NCBI GenBank assembly: GCA_964609215.1
Contig: CAZSQZ010000006.1
Coordinates: 116,249-180,248 of the forward strand
Reading direction: 5' to 3'
DNA: 64,000 bases
Source: JABDKJ01 sp964609215
GTDB taxonomy: Bacteria; Bacteroidota; Bacteroidia; Flavobacteriales_D; JABDKJ01
A program made the position numbers and the translations under genes. The notes beneath the pieces are model-generated. The model did not search any database. It was not told where the DNA came from and worked only from the letters and a program-made list of their open reading frames with translations. Shown here one piece after another: positions 35,999-45,126 of the stretch (position 1 is its first letter; each line of letters starts with the position of its first letter).

Positions 35999-36845
35999 AT
36001 GAAAACTTCAATTCTTCTTTTTATCGCTTTTGTTTTTGCTTTACAGTTTAACACACAATCTCTTCAAAGTATTGAAAGCATTAATGAACCCGAAACTTTT
36101 ATTCTCTATGGAAATTCAACTTTAAGTTCCACGGAGGATATAGTGAATTCTCTAAGTGCTTCTCAGAAAATAACAGCTGAAATAATTTTTAAGAAACTCG
36201 ACCCTAATTCAACTGGACTGAAGGGTTTAAGTGGGTTATTTTCTATTAACGCAATTAATCTGGAACCAAACTCGGTCTCCAAAGATTCTATTGATCTGGT
36301 TTCATTGATGTTTCCAGAAACAGGAAACACAGGTTTTCTATTGGCTCCTAGATTCTATTGGAAAACTAAAGACATTAATGCCAATCACAATTGGATTATA
36401 AACTCAGAAATTTCAATTTCATTAAGGCAATCGAAAATTAAAGATTTAGCAAATGCTGATTCTATGGGAGTAAGCACAAACTCAGAAATAAATTTTTCAG
36501 TCTTAAATTTCAACTTTATGCCTTTTAATTTCACCTATTCCATTAAAAACTGATTTGTCAGTTAAGTTCTCTTCTGGTTTTTATTTGAATTATTTTAATA
36601 TTCCAAATGAAGATGCGACTAGCTTTAATTTGCTTTTTCCAATAGATGCCCCTCTATTTAATAGCTCAAAATCATCACATATCGTCTCTGCAGGCTACAA
36701 ATTTGCATTGGACATCAATAATTTTGGTTTTTACGCTGATTTGCGCCAAAACTTCGATACGAATTCAATTACAGATGAAAACCCCTTTAAAGGTTTTGTC
36801 TTCAATGCAGGATTTACCACTAAAATCAAAATATTTAAAAAATGA
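35999..36845 (+). pseudogene. Frameshifted outer-membrane-barrel-like protein gene
   Basis: The first part (35999-36553, 184 aa) begins with a signal peptide (MKTSILLFIAFVFALQFNTQ) and ends in strand-like residues PFNFTYSIKN. The second part (36555-36845) continues in the +1 frame with KTDLSVKFSSGFYLNYF and further barrel-like strands (GFYADLRQNFDTN) to a KIKIFKK end. The join is at an A5 tract near 36546; removing one A would restore one protein of about 281 aa. This is either a real mutation, a sequencing error, or programmed slippage. No known family is recognised. The intact product would be an outer-membrane protein controlled by the palindrome at 35901. Confidence 0.75.
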
Positions 36846-36849
36846 AGCT

Positions 36850-36975
36850 ATGGATAATAGAAAAATTGAAATTGTCATACTGATATTAATGCCATCACAC
36901 TTAGCTTCAGGCATAAGCACTTATATATCGCAAAGGGAGCTTTGCTTGTTAAATACTTATACAACTATGCCATGA
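36850..36975 (+). CDS. Possible small ORF coupled to the following membrane protein
   Basis: The 41-codon frame (MDNRKIEIVILILMPSHLAS at its start) ends in an ATGA overlap with the ATG at 36972. It has a short hydrophobic run. The overlap is suggestive of coupling, but the length and lack of a recognisable family leave its reality in doubt. Confidence 0.35.
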   Translation: MDNRKIEIVILILMPSHLASGISTYISQRELCLLNTYTTMP

Positions 36976-38075
36976 CCAAATTCGTGAATTACCTAAAAAG
37001 AAATGATGAAATACTTGGGATTATAGTTGGCATTATTACATCTGTTGCTGTAATTTCGAAAACAATTAATGGCTCAAATCTTGAGAATTTAAACATTAAT
37101 TTATTGACTGATTCCATTAATATCGGAATCCTCATTTTAGCTTTGATATTTATAAAAAGCTACCCATTACTAGTCTCCAAGAAAGAAAAGGAAAAAATAT
37201 GTGAAGATTTCAATGTAAAATCATTAAGTATAGATAAGAAATTGGTGAGAACCAATTCATTAATTAACCAGCTCTCCAATGCAATTCGCTGGTTTGCTAT
37301 TGTTCTTCTTGGCTTCTATTGTTTACAATTTTTTATGGACTATAGTATAATGGATAGGTATAATGAATTTGAAGCTAGTCTAATAGAAAATAAAAGTATT
37401 CTAGAATTACTCAAGTCTTCTCCAGAAAATCAACAATGGAGTCTGGATCTCTATGCCGCAAAATTTTTAGGGATTGAGATTTTAACAAACTCCTCAAATC
37501 TGTTTAGTGCTACTTTTTTATTTACTGCTTTTCTGGTTCTTTTTCGTGTTACCCTAGAAGGCGACAACAAAACATGGCAGATCAAAAACCAAATTCCTAT
37601 GTCACTTGCCTTGGCTATTACCCTGTTAAATATTGTTTTTTTCATCGTTGGTGTTGAATTTTTTAATTTGAAAGAAACTTCCACTTCTATAAGACTCTTA
37701 GGCGGTCTTTATAATGGAATTGCAATGGCATTACTTTTTAGCAGATTCATTTCTATGGAATATTATTTTCAGCATTCCAAAAGAACTTTTGAAAGAGGGT
37801 TTTATTACTATGGCATTATAATAGGGTTACCCTTGTATGTAGTAGTCCAGCCTTTGTACGCTCTTTTCAACGCAATAGATTTAGAAGCCGCAGCAATCTT
37901 TAAGTCTATCGTTTTTTTAATTTGTTTTTGGGGTAAATTAGTTTTCTTGTTTTTCATTTATACAATGCTAAATAAGAAATGGATACATTCATATATCCTT
38001 CTAAAACTCATTGAAAACGAAAATCTTGAAAAGCTCTCTATTGAGCTTGAAGATGTTGAAAAGCTTGCAAGTTGA
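36972..38075 (+). CDS. Multi-pass membrane protein of unknown function
   Basis: The protein has about 367 aa from the ATG at 36972; an in-frame TTG at 36942 would add ten residues. Hydrophobic segments include IIVGIITSVAVIS, IGILILALIFI, WFAIVLLGFYCLQFFM, FSATFLFTAFLVLF, IPMSLALAITLLNIVFFIVG, YYGIIIGLPLYVVVQPLYAL and IVFLICFWGKLVFLFFIYTM, which gives about seven or eight helices. A cytoplasmic loop of polar residues separates helices 2 and 3. No conserved catalytic or transport motif is visible. It is the last gene of the island; the right-hand trmL repeat starts about 150 bp after its stop. Confidence 0.8.
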   Translation: MTKFVNYLKRNDEILGIIVGIITSVAVISKTINGSNLENLNINLLTDSINIGILILALIFIKSYPLLVSKKEKEKICEDFNVKSLSIDKKLVRTNSLINQLSNAIRWFAIVLLGFYCLQFFMDYSIMDRYNEFEASLIENKSILELLKSSPENQQWSLDLYAAKFLGIEILTNSSNLFSATFLFTAFLVLFRVTLEGDNKTWQIKNQIPMSLALAITLLNIVFFIVGVEFFNLKETSTSIRLLGGLYNGIAMALLFSRFISMEYYFQHSKRTFERGFYYYGIIIGLPLYVVVQPLYALFNAIDLEAAAIFKSIVFLICFWGKLVFLFFIYTMLNKKWIHSYILLKLIENENLEKLSIELEDVEKLAS

Positions 38076-38219
38076 AACGACAATAACGAATCTTAAAGAC
38101 TTTTTTATCTAAAACCATAGAGACAGAACTCTTTTGATTTTTCACAAAAAATGATTCTACCTGATCCAATAGATTCTTTTTGATTTTCATTTTCAATGAG
38201 ATTTTGATTCCTTTAGGCA

Positions 38220-38672
38220 ATGTTCAACATCGTCCTCATAGAACCCGAAATTCCAAACAATACAGGCAATATTGGTCGGCTTTGTTTGGGAACAGATTGT
38301 AGGCTACACCTGGTAAAACCTTTTGGTTTTGAAATAAGTGATAGCAAGCTGAGACGAGCGGGATTGGATTACTGGCAACATATTCAATTGGAAATTCACG
38401 AAAGTCAGGATGCTTTTTTCAATAAATATGGAAATGGAGAAATGGTTTTTCTCTCATCTCATGGGAAGCATAGTTTTTGGGACATTCCCTTTAAGAAGGA
38501 TCTCTTTATCATTTTTGGGAAAGAGTCGGTTGGACTAGATAAAGAACTATTGGAAGCACATGCTGAGAGAACTTATAAAATCCCGCTTTATTCGGATAAA
38601 ATAAGAAGTCTGAATATTGCAAATGCTGTTGGAATAGTCGCTTATGAGGGATTGAGACAATTGGAAATATGA
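38220..38672 (+). CDS. trmL: TrmL, tRNA (cytidine/uridine-34-2'-O)-methyltransferase
   Basis: This SPOUT-class methyltransferase of 150 aa methylates the wobble ribose of tRNA-Leu species with S-adenosylmethionine. It shows the N-terminal PEIPNNTGNIGRLC, the middle KPFGFEISDSKLRRAGLDYW, and the knot segments FIIFGKESVGL and YSDKIRSLNIANAVGIVAYE. The enzyme is complete. Its bases 38223-38299 are the right-hand copy of the 77-bp direct repeat that bounds the island; the upstream 145 bp are not shared with the left copy. It overlaps the next gene by ATGA. Confidence 0.95.
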   Translation: MFNIVLIEPEIPNNTGNIGRLCLGTDCRLHLVKPFGFEISDSKLRRAGLDYWQHIQLEIHESQDAFFNKYGNGEMVFLSSHGKHSFWDIPFKKDLFIIFGKESVGLDKELLEAHAERTYKIPLYSDKIRSLNIANAVGIVAYEGLRQLEI

Positions 38673-39241
38673 GTCATAAGCACTTCATGCTACATAAGCC
38701 ATATGGCTATATCTCCCAATTCAAATACAACAATGTTGGCAACAAAAGACTATTGGGTGAATTAGGCGATTTCCCAGAAGGAACAATGGCTATAGGACGC
38801 CTAGATGAAAAATCTGAAGGGCTTATTTTCTTGACTACGGATGGCAAGATGAGTGAATTGGTGCGCAGTAAGAAAGTAGAAAAAGAATATTACGCATTAG
38901 TAGACGGAATACCCACAGAACAACAATTGAAAAAAATGAGAGATGGTCTTCGCATTCCCATGAAAGGAGATTTTTATCAAACTCGAGAATGTGCAGCAAA
39001 AGCTATTGAAATCCCATCTGATTTTCATCCTATGAAACAGAGAATTAGAGGCGATCATCATGGCCCCGCATCATGGATATCCATTACTGTCGTAGAGGGT
39101 AAATTCAGACAGGTACGAAAAATGACTGCGGTTGTCGGCCTACCTACCCTTCGTTTGGTTCGTGTGCGTATCGGGCAACTTAAACTTGGAAATCTGGAAG
39201 CCGGTAAGTTTGTAGAAATTAAGGATTTCGATAATTTATAA
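38669..39241 (+). CDS. RNA pseudouridine synthase, RluE/RsuA type
   Basis: This 190-aa enzyme isomerises uridine to pseudouridine, probably in 23S rRNA. The catalytic Asp is in AIGRLDEKSEGLIFLTTDG. MLHKPYGYISQF is the usual N-terminal strand, and GKFRQVRKMTAVVGLPTLRL is the C-terminal signature of the RluE/RsuA group. No S4 domain is present, which favours RluE over RsuA or RluB. It is translationally coupled to trmL through an ATGA overlap, so two RNA modification genes are made together. Confidence 0.92.
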   Translation: MSHKHFMLHKPYGYISQFKYNNVGNKRLLGELGDFPEGTMAIGRLDEKSEGLIFLTTDGKMSELVRSKKVEKEYYALVDGIPTEQQLKKMRDGLRIPMKGDFYQTRECAAKAIEIPSDFHPMKQRIRGDHHGPASWISITVVEGKFRQVRKMTAVVGLPTLRLVRVRIGQLKLGNLEAGKFVEIKDFDNL

Positions 39242-39287
39242 AAGCATTGCCCAAAATTTCTTTAATCTTGTTTATTAATTCTCGGTA

Positions 39288-40217
39288 ATGCAATTCAGAA
39301 CAGAGGTACATCCGAACAAGGTTCCTTTTGAGATTCATTTGAAAGATCGAATTCTATCAATAGGATCTTGTTTTTCTGAAAATATTGGTATCAAGCTCCA
39401 AAAATTGGGGATGAATATTCAAATCAACCCGAATGGCATTCTGTTTAATCCCTATTCTATTGCACAAAATCTTCATGACATAATAAACAATAACAGATTC
39501 AATGAAGCTGATCTGGTTAAGCAAGATAATCTCTGGCACTCCTGGAAACATCATGGAAAATTCTCCATGCCCGATCAGGCGGATGCATTAAAAAAGATGA
39601 ATAGATCTTTAAGTGATGCTTATGAACATTTGGATCAGACCAAAATGCTCATCATCACTTTTGGCAGTGCATGGGTTTACAAACATCATTCTTATGGTAT
39701 TGTAGCGAATTGCCATAAAGTTCCTCAATCCCATTTTAAAAAAGAGTTATTACCTATTTCGGAGATCATATCTATCTGGTCTGAAGTACTTCAAATGCTT
39801 GAAGAACGCGTTCCTGATATGGAAGTCATCTTTACACTTAGTCCCGTCCGACATTGGAAGGATGGAGCTGAAGGAAATTCTCTCAGTAAGGCATTGTTGC
39901 GATCTGCCATTGAAGCAATTATTAATAAAAAAGGTAATAGGCATTACTTTCCTTCTTATGAATTGATCATGGATGACCTAAGGGATTATAGGTGGTTCAA
40001 AGATGACATGCTACATCCAAGTGCTGCTGCTCTGGAATATGTCTGGAGAAAGTTCTCTAATGCACTATTTACTGAAGAACAATTGGCTTATATTAAGGAA
40101 GTGGAGAAACTTGAGAAATTAAAGGAACATAGAAGTATTCATCAATCCACTAATACTTTGAAGTACGAAGAAAAGAAGCAAATGATTGAGAGTAAATTCG
40201 CCAAAATCCTAAACTAA
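39288..40217 (+). CDS. GSCFA-domain protein
   Basis: This 309-aa protein bears the family's namesake motif GSCFSENIGIKLQ near residue 27, together with NPNGILFNP. SGNH-hydrolase-like blocks follow (ITFGSAWVYKH, TLSPVRHWKDG and DDMLHPSAAALEYVW). The set resembles the Ser, Gly and Asp-x-x-His sites of GDSL/SGNH esterases, so a hydrolase or acyltransferase function is likely. No signal peptide is present. It follows the pseudouridine synthase in the same orientation. Confidence 0.87.
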   Translation: MQFRTEVHPNKVPFEIHLKDRILSIGSCFSENIGIKLQKLGMNIQINPNGILFNPYSIAQNLHDIINNNRFNEADLVKQDNLWHSWKHHGKFSMPDQADALKKMNRSLSDAYEHLDQTKMLIITFGSAWVYKHHSYGIVANCHKVPQSHFKKELLPISEIISIWSEVLQMLEERVPDMEVIFTLSPVRHWKDGAEGNSLSKALLRSAIEAIINKKGNRHYFPSYELIMDDLRDYRWFKDDMLHPSAAALEYVWRKFSNALFTEEQLAYIKEVEKLEKLKEHRSIHQSTNTLKYEEKKQMIESKFAKILN

Positions 40218-40254
40218 CTTCAACTTTAAACCCTGAAACTGAATTACCGTCTAA

Positions 40255-41571
40255 ATGAATGTGATCTCTAGAAATATATTGCTAGCTTTTGTGATTCTTT
40301 GTTTTTCATGCACAAAAGATGAAGAGCCTGTAATGTGTAATCCAAATAGCAGGCCTAATATTTTGCTCATTATCGCAGATGACATGGGTGTTGATGCATG
40401 TCCCAACTATCCTTTTGGTAGTGTAAAACCAAACATGCCTCATTTAGAGGGTTTAATGGCAAACGGCCTGACATTTGACAATGCATGGGCCTATCCTGTT
40501 TGTGCTCCTTCAAGAGCTGCTATATTAACGGGAAAATATGGCGTTCATAATGGAGTGTTAAATGTAAATGAATCCTCTACCCTTCCTAACTCTGAGATTA
40601 CGCTTCAATCTTACTTAAATCAAAACCTGGCTAATGACTACAGCCATGGAATGTTTGGAAAATGGCACCTTTCACCTGGGGAACCAAATAGGCCGAATGA
40701 AATGGGAATAGATCATTTTGCGGGTATTCTGGGAGGAGGTGTTCAGAATTATAACAACTGGAATTTATTGGTGAATGGTGTTACGACTCCAACACAAGAA
40801 TACATTACTACCGAGCTAACCAATTTCGCGATAGATTGGATCAATGAACAGGAACAAAATTGGTTCTGTTGGATGGCATATAATGCTCCTCATACTCCAT
40901 TTCATCTACCACCTGACAGCATGCACTTTCAGGGAAATTTACCCACAGATCAGGCAAGTATTGATGCTAACCCTCTACCTTATTATTTGGCAACGATGGA
41001 AAGTCTAGACTTTGAAATTGGTAGGCTGATGGATAACATACCTGAAGATGAACTGGAAAACACCTGTATTATTTTCATAGGTGATAATGGAACAGCAGGA
41101 CAGGTCGCTCAAAGCCCTTTTGATAATTCCAATAGTAAAGGTAGCATGAGGCAGGGCGGAATTCACGTTCCTTTTATTGTTTCAGGTTCACAAGTTTCAA
41201 GAACCGGAGAGCGAGAGGAAGCCTTAGTGGGTGGTGTAGATATTTTTGCCAGTATTGCTGAGTTGGCGGGCATTAATATTAGCAACTATGAAGACAGTAA
41301 AAGTTTTGTTCCACTTTTGAGAAACAATGTAGAGCATTGCAGAAACTATAACTATTCTGAAGTACTAAATCTGGACGCTCCAATTATGAGTGGATACACA
41401 ATAAGAAATAAGGATTACAAACTTATCAATAGAGACAATGGCACTTTTCGCTTTTTTAATTTGGCAAATGACCCATCTGAGGAAAATAACATTACCATTG
41501 GCATGATGACGGATGAAGAAGAGCTTATTTTTAATGATTTGAATGCAGCCGCAACCGAGATTCGGAATTGA
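40255..41571 (+). CDS. Sulfatase-family lipoprotein
   Basis: This is an arylsulfatase-type hydrolase of 438 aa. A lipoprotein signal (LLAFVILCFSC) places it on a membrane surface. The metal site begins with NILLIIADDMG. The sulfatase signature CAPSRAAILTGKYGVHNG carries the Cys that is converted to formylglycine by an FGE/anSME enzyme. GKWHLSP and IFIGDNGTAGQ follow as the other active-site blocks. It would remove sulfate from a polysaccharide or small ester, which is common in marine Bacteroidota. No glycoside hydrolase or maturase gene lies next to it. Confidence 0.92.
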   Translation: MNVISRNILLAFVILCFSCTKDEEPVMCNPNSRPNILLIIADDMGVDACPNYPFGSVKPNMPHLEGLMANGLTFDNAWAYPVCAPSRAAILTGKYGVHNGVLNVNESSTLPNSEITLQSYLNQNLANDYSHGMFGKWHLSPGEPNRPNEMGIDHFAGILGGGVQNYNNWNLLVNGVTTPTQEYITTELTNFAIDWINEQEQNWFCWMAYNAPHTPFHLPPDSMHFQGNLPTDQASIDANPLPYYLATMESLDFEIGRLMDNIPEDELENTCIIFIGDNGTAGQVAQSPFDNSNSKGSMRQGGIHVPFIVSGSQVSRTGEREEALVGGVDIFASIAELAGINISNYEDSKSFVPLLRNNVEHCRNYNYSEVLNLDAPIMSGYTIRNKDYKLINRDNGTFRFFNLANDPSEENNITIGMMTDEEELIFNDLNAAATEIRN

Positions 41572-41639
41572 TGGAGTGATTTGATGCCTCGGCCTTCGCT
41601 CAGCACAGGGGTTTGAGACTAAATAATTAATAGTTTATA

Positions 41640-41705
41640 GTCAATAATTCATAATTCAACACTCATAATTCAACATTCACAACTCAAAATTCAACATTTA
41701 GAACT
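41640..41705. repeat. AT-rich simple repeats (AATTCAACA / AATTCATA units)
   Basis: Short imperfect direct repeats such as ATAATTCAACACTC and AATTCAACATTC occupy the 200-bp gap after the sulfatase gene. A GC-richer fragment with CTTCGCTCAGCAC lies just before them (about 41590). No ORF is present. Confidence 0.7.
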
Positions 41706-41779
41706 TAGCAATAGCACTCAAAAACAATCAAGTTCGACAAATAATGTTGCTAGATAGCTGCTCTTTAAAATGGCATTCT

Positions 41780-42232
41780 CTATTCAACCTTCTCCCATTC
41801 AAACCAAAGTTCTGCTTCTCCCAGGGTATAAGATCCTACATGTGCTTTCAGTTTTTCTCCTTCTTTCCAATAGGAAATGAAATGAGGCCAATCGTGATCG
41901 CGTTTTTCGAATGAGAATTTACGGCTACTATTATCCAGCTCTTTAAAGATAATGGGCAAACCATTGGTTTCTGTTGGGTGAACGACTTCCAAAAACAAAG
42001 AATCACCTTCCTGAAATATGCGCATATTCTCAGAAAAAATAGTATCTCCTGCCTGAACGGACCAGGCTTTACCTAAATATCCATCAGCAGTTTTTTGCCA
42101 GGTTTCTCCTTCATTATGATTGGGTTTTGGACTCTTCCATGTTCCCACTATCCAATCTATACTGCCCATTTTTGTGAATGTACAGCTGGAAAAAACAAGA
42201 ATTAAAGAAAGGGTTAGCAAATATCTATTCAT
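41780..42232 (-). CDS. DUF6265-type lipoprotein
   Basis: The ATG at 42232 starts a lipoprotein signal (MNRYLLTLSLILVFSSC); the longer frame to 42283 overlaps the upstream ABC gene and adds no signal. The mature part (WIVGTWKSPKPNHNEGETWQ, GDTIFSENMRIFQEGDSLFL, RDHDWPHFISYW) fits the DUF6265 family, a lipocalin-like single-domain beta barrel. The role is unknown. It lies 8 bp downstream of the ABC ATPase gene and may be co-transcribed with it. Confidence 0.75.
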   Translation of the reverse strand: MNRYLLTLSLILVFSSCTFTKMGSIDWIVGTWKSPKPNHNEGETWQKTADGYLGKAWSVQAGDTIFSENMRIFQEGDSLFLEVVHPTETNGLPIIFKELDNSSRKFSFEKRDHDWPHFISYWKEGEKLKAHVGSYTLGEAELWFEWEKVE

Positions 42233-42239
42233 GTGTTTT

Positions 42240-42974
42240 CTATTTTTTACTAAAACTAACGTATTCATTGCCAAAAATCTCATCTATTAAACCTTCCTTA
42301 ATAAAAGCCTTTGCTGTGTTTATCTTTAATTTCTTATTGTGAATGAGCCAAATTGAATCCGCCAATTCCAAAGCAATTTCCACTTCGTGACTGGCTATTA
42401 CAATTGCTTTATTTTGTTGTTTAGCCATATTTCTTAGCGAATGAAAAAGTTCATGCTTTGCCCCTATATCCAAATGAGCAGCAGGTTCATCCACCAAAAG
42501 AATATCTGTTTCCTGACAGAAAGCTTGCGCCAACTTTACTTTCTGAAACTCCCCGTCACTTAAATTGGTAATTTCTCTATTTTTTAATTCCTCAATTCCT
42601 AGCGCTTTTATGGCTTCTTCAACCTTCTGTTGATCTTTTGAGTTCAGAGTGCCAAACATTCCAGTATAGGGCATTCTTCCATAAGCAACATAATCATAGA
42701 CTCTTAAATAATCTGGGCGAGCGGATTGGCTTTGAACCAGACATATATATTGACTTATCTCAGCTATAGAATAATCTGATTGAGGCTTATTGTTCAAACT
42801 AATTTGACCTCTTAATGGCTTTTGTAATGCCGTAAGGCTTCTAAGCAGCGTACTCTTACCGGAACCATTTAAACCCAAAAGAAAGTAACATTCTCCACAT
42901 TTGACATCTAGGTTTTCAATCTCTAAAACCGTGTTCTCATAACCCACTGCTATATTTTTTCCTTGGAAATTCAC
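42240..42974 (-). CDS. ABC transporter ATPase, FecE/BtuD-like
   Basis: This is the cytoplasmic ATPase of an iron-siderophore or cobalamin importer. It has Walker A LGLNGSGKSTLL, signature NLSDGEFQKVKLAQA, Walker B ILLVDEPAAHLD and the H-loop ASHEVEI. I chose the GTG at 42974 because it overlaps the permease stop as GTGA and yields the usual N-terminus (NFQGKNIAVGYEN); a TTG at 43013 would give a longer frame. The gene completes the set of binding protein, permease and ATPase. Confidence 0.93.
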   Translation of the reverse strand: MNFQGKNIAVGYENTVLEIENLDVKCGECYFLLGLNGSGKSTLLRSLTALQKPLRGQISLNNKPQSDYSIAEISQYICLVQSQSARPDYLRVYDYVAYGRMPYTGMFGTLNSKDQQKVEEAIKALGIEELKNREITNLSDGEFQKVKLAQAFCQETDILLVDEPAAHLDIGAKHELFHSLRNMAKQQNKAIVIASHEVEIALELADSIWLIHNKKLKINTAKAFIKEGLIDEIFGNEYVSFSKK

Positions 42975-43927
42975 GAAACCACTTTTACCCTTTTTTGTTC
43001 CAGAATTATCCAAATAATAACAGGGATGCCTAATACGGAAGTAATGATATTGACAGGAACTCTTTCCACCAATCCGGGGAGTTTTGCTATTAGATTGGCT
43101 AAAAGCGCCAAATTAGCCCCAATTATGATGACTGCGCTTAACAATATTTTATGCGAAGCTGTTCTGAAAACAAAACGAGCTAAATGCGGCACCATCAATC
43201 CTAAAAAAGCAATAGGACCACAATAGGCAGTAACTGCACCTGTTAGACAACTGGTAATTAGAATGACCCAAAAGCGAACGCGTTTCGTATTTACACCTAA
43301 AGTCTGAGCTTGTTGCTCTCCTAGAAGCATTGCATCCATTGGTTTTAAGAGGAAATAGGATAAAACTATAAATGGAATATTCAGTAAAAGCATCATCCAA
43401 AAAGCATTGGGATGACTTGGAAAGAAAGAACCCATTCCCCAAACCACATATTTCTTTAAGCTTTCCGCTGGTGAGAAAAATTCAAGAATTGCAATAAATG
43501 CCGAAATACCGTACCCTAACAGCAAGCCTATGATCAATAGCGTTACGCTTTCTCGAATACGGGAAGAAAGTACGAGCAGAACAAACATGAAGGCCAATGC
43601 ACCAAGAATGGCATAAAATGGCAATAATTGTGAGCTCCCAATTCCAGTAAATAATATAGCCAGAGCAACTCCCAGACTGGCTCCAGAGCTGATTCCCAAA
43701 ACAGAAGGACCCGCCAATGGGTTTCTAAAAAGGCTTTGCATGAATAAACCACCAATGGAAAGAGAAGCTCCTGCAGTTAATGCGATTATTGCTTCCTCCA
43801 ACCTTAATCCAAAAATGGTCTTGTTCGCTTCTTGCATTAATTCGGATAAGGATAAATTCACAGAACCCAACAATAGATTGCATAGGAACAAGACTAATCC
43901 AAGGATTATGAGGAAAATCCACTTCAC
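42971..43927 (-). CDS. FecCD-family ABC permease
   Basis: This polytopic inner-membrane permease of 318 aa is of the BtuC/FecCD family. Family blocks are GASLSIGGLFMQSLFRNPLA, PSVLGISSGASLGV, and ITSCLTGAVTAYCGPIAFLG followed by LMVPHLARF. About ten hydrophobic helices are visible. It probably forms a homodimer that moves a siderophore, haem or corrinoid delivered by the upstream lipoprotein. It overlaps the ATPase gene start by 4 bp. Confidence 0.94.
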   Translation of the reverse strand: MKWIFLIILGLVLFLCNLLLGSVNLSLSELMQEANKTIFGLRLEEAIIALTAGASLSIGGLFMQSLFRNPLAGPSVLGISSGASLGVALAILFTGIGSSQLLPFYAILGALAFMFVLLVLSSRIRESVTLLIIGLLLGYGISAFIAILEFFSPAESLKKYVVWGMGSFFPSHPNAFWMMLLLNIPFIVLSYFLLKPMDAMLLGEQQAQTLGVNTKRVRFWVILITSCLTGAVTAYCGPIAFLGLMVPHLARFVFRTASHKILLSAVIIIGANLALLANLIAKLPGLVERVPVNIITSVLGIPVIIWIILEQKRVKVVS

Positions 43928-44022
43928 GATGTGAAAGTCCTAATTCAGAATGAGAATGAGAAAGATTTTTAAAATTTAATGGACTTATGCTGCAAATCAA
44001 AAATCAATATTAGGGCTTAGGT

Positions 44023-45126
44023 CTATTCTTGATAATCAACAGGCTTAAAATACTTAAACCTTCCCCTTTTAACCTCCGGATGAAAAATTGATATTAAATC
44101 TGCCAATATTTCATGAGGTTCTAATAAAGCATCTCCAAAATAATCGCTTTCTGCGCTATTACAATAGAAAACACTCCCTTCTTGAATCGACTTTAATTCA
44201 GACAATCTAGCTTCTTGATTTTCAATATCTTTTAAATCTAGAATATCACTTGTTAAGGTTCCATAAAAATCTGCATCCTTACACGATTCGTACATCACTT
44301 CAAAGTCTAATTGAACATTGCCATTCTGTCCCAATTCTTCAAAAACATATTCTGCTCCAGCATCTTTTAGAGACTGAACCGTTGAACTATTGGAAGCAGG
44401 AGCAAACCATTGCCCATTAAGAAAAGAGCCTGTAAATACTGAAGGTTTATCCATAAAAATATCTGCCGTTTGCTTGTACAACATGTATTCCTTCTCAATC
44501 TTGTTATAGATTTCTATTGCCTTCATTTCTTCACCAAACAAAGTCCCATAGAACTTTATCCACTCGGCTTTCGCCAATGGATGCCTTTCTTGGTATTCTG
44601 TATTATAAATCAAGTTTAAGCCTACATCCTCGAAACGATCATAGCTTAAACTCTCGTAGGGATAAACCATCAGTAAATCGGGATTCATTTCCAGAACAAT
44701 CTCCATATTGATTTCCCCTTTTGCCCCAATGCTTTTTACTTTACCTGAATCTATTGCCTCTCTTACATCTTCATTCATGATCAGCTCAGGCCAGGAAACC
44801 CCTATCAGTTTATCCACCAAACCTAGCTTTGCAAGATAACTGGTATGTGTGGTTGAGTTACAAGCAATGGTCTGGGGATTGTTAATGCTTCTGAGCTCAT
44901 TATTGCGATCATTTCCATTGATTTGAAATTCCTGAATCAATGCGTTTTCTTTGTTTAAGTCATAAATCCTAATAACCTTATAATCAGGGTATTTTATGAT
45001 CTCAAAACCCTCAGCAAAGTGATTTTTTATAGCTACGCCTTTATCCTGTTTTGAGCTTTCTTCTTTCTGCTCTTCAGGATTGACACAAGCGACAAAGAAC
45101 AGTAAGAAAAGAAGATATTGTTTCAT
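44023..45126 (-). CDS. Periplasmic binding lipoprotein for iron chelate or cobalamin
   Basis: This 367-aa class III solute-binding protein starts with a lipoprotein signal (KQYLLFLLFFVAC). The fold is two lobes joined by one helix, seen in HTSYLAKLGLVDKLIGVSWP, NMEIVLEMNPDLLMVYP and FTGSFLNGQWFAPASNSSTV. It delivers a metal chelate or corrinoid to the FecCD permease 95 bp downstream. The start overlaps the stop of the HlyD-like adaptor by one base (TAATG), so the importer continues directly from the exporter operon. Confidence 0.9.
   Translation of the reverse strand: MKQYLLFLLFFVACVNPEEQKEESSKQDKGVAIKNHFAEGFEIIKYPDYKVIRIYDLNKENALIQEFQINGNDRNNELRSINNPQTIACNSTTHTSYLAKLGLVDKLIGVSWPELIMNEDVREAIDSGKVKSIGAKGEINMEIVLEMNPDLLMVYPYESLSYDRFEDVGLNLIYNTEYQERHPLAKAEWIKFYGTLFGEEMKAIEIYNKIEKEYMLYKQTADIFMDKPSVFTGSFLNGQWFAPASNSSTVQSLKDAGAEYVFEELGQNGNVQLDFEVMYESCKDADFYGTLTSDILDLKDIENQEARLSELKSIQEGSVFYCNSAESDYFGDALLEPHEILADLISIFHPEVKRGRFKYFKPVDYQE

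Noticed and set aside
36646..36975. 109-codon plus-strand frame
   Set aside because: Most of it lies in another frame of the barrel-like gene; only its last 41 codons (from 36850) are kept as a doubtful ORF.
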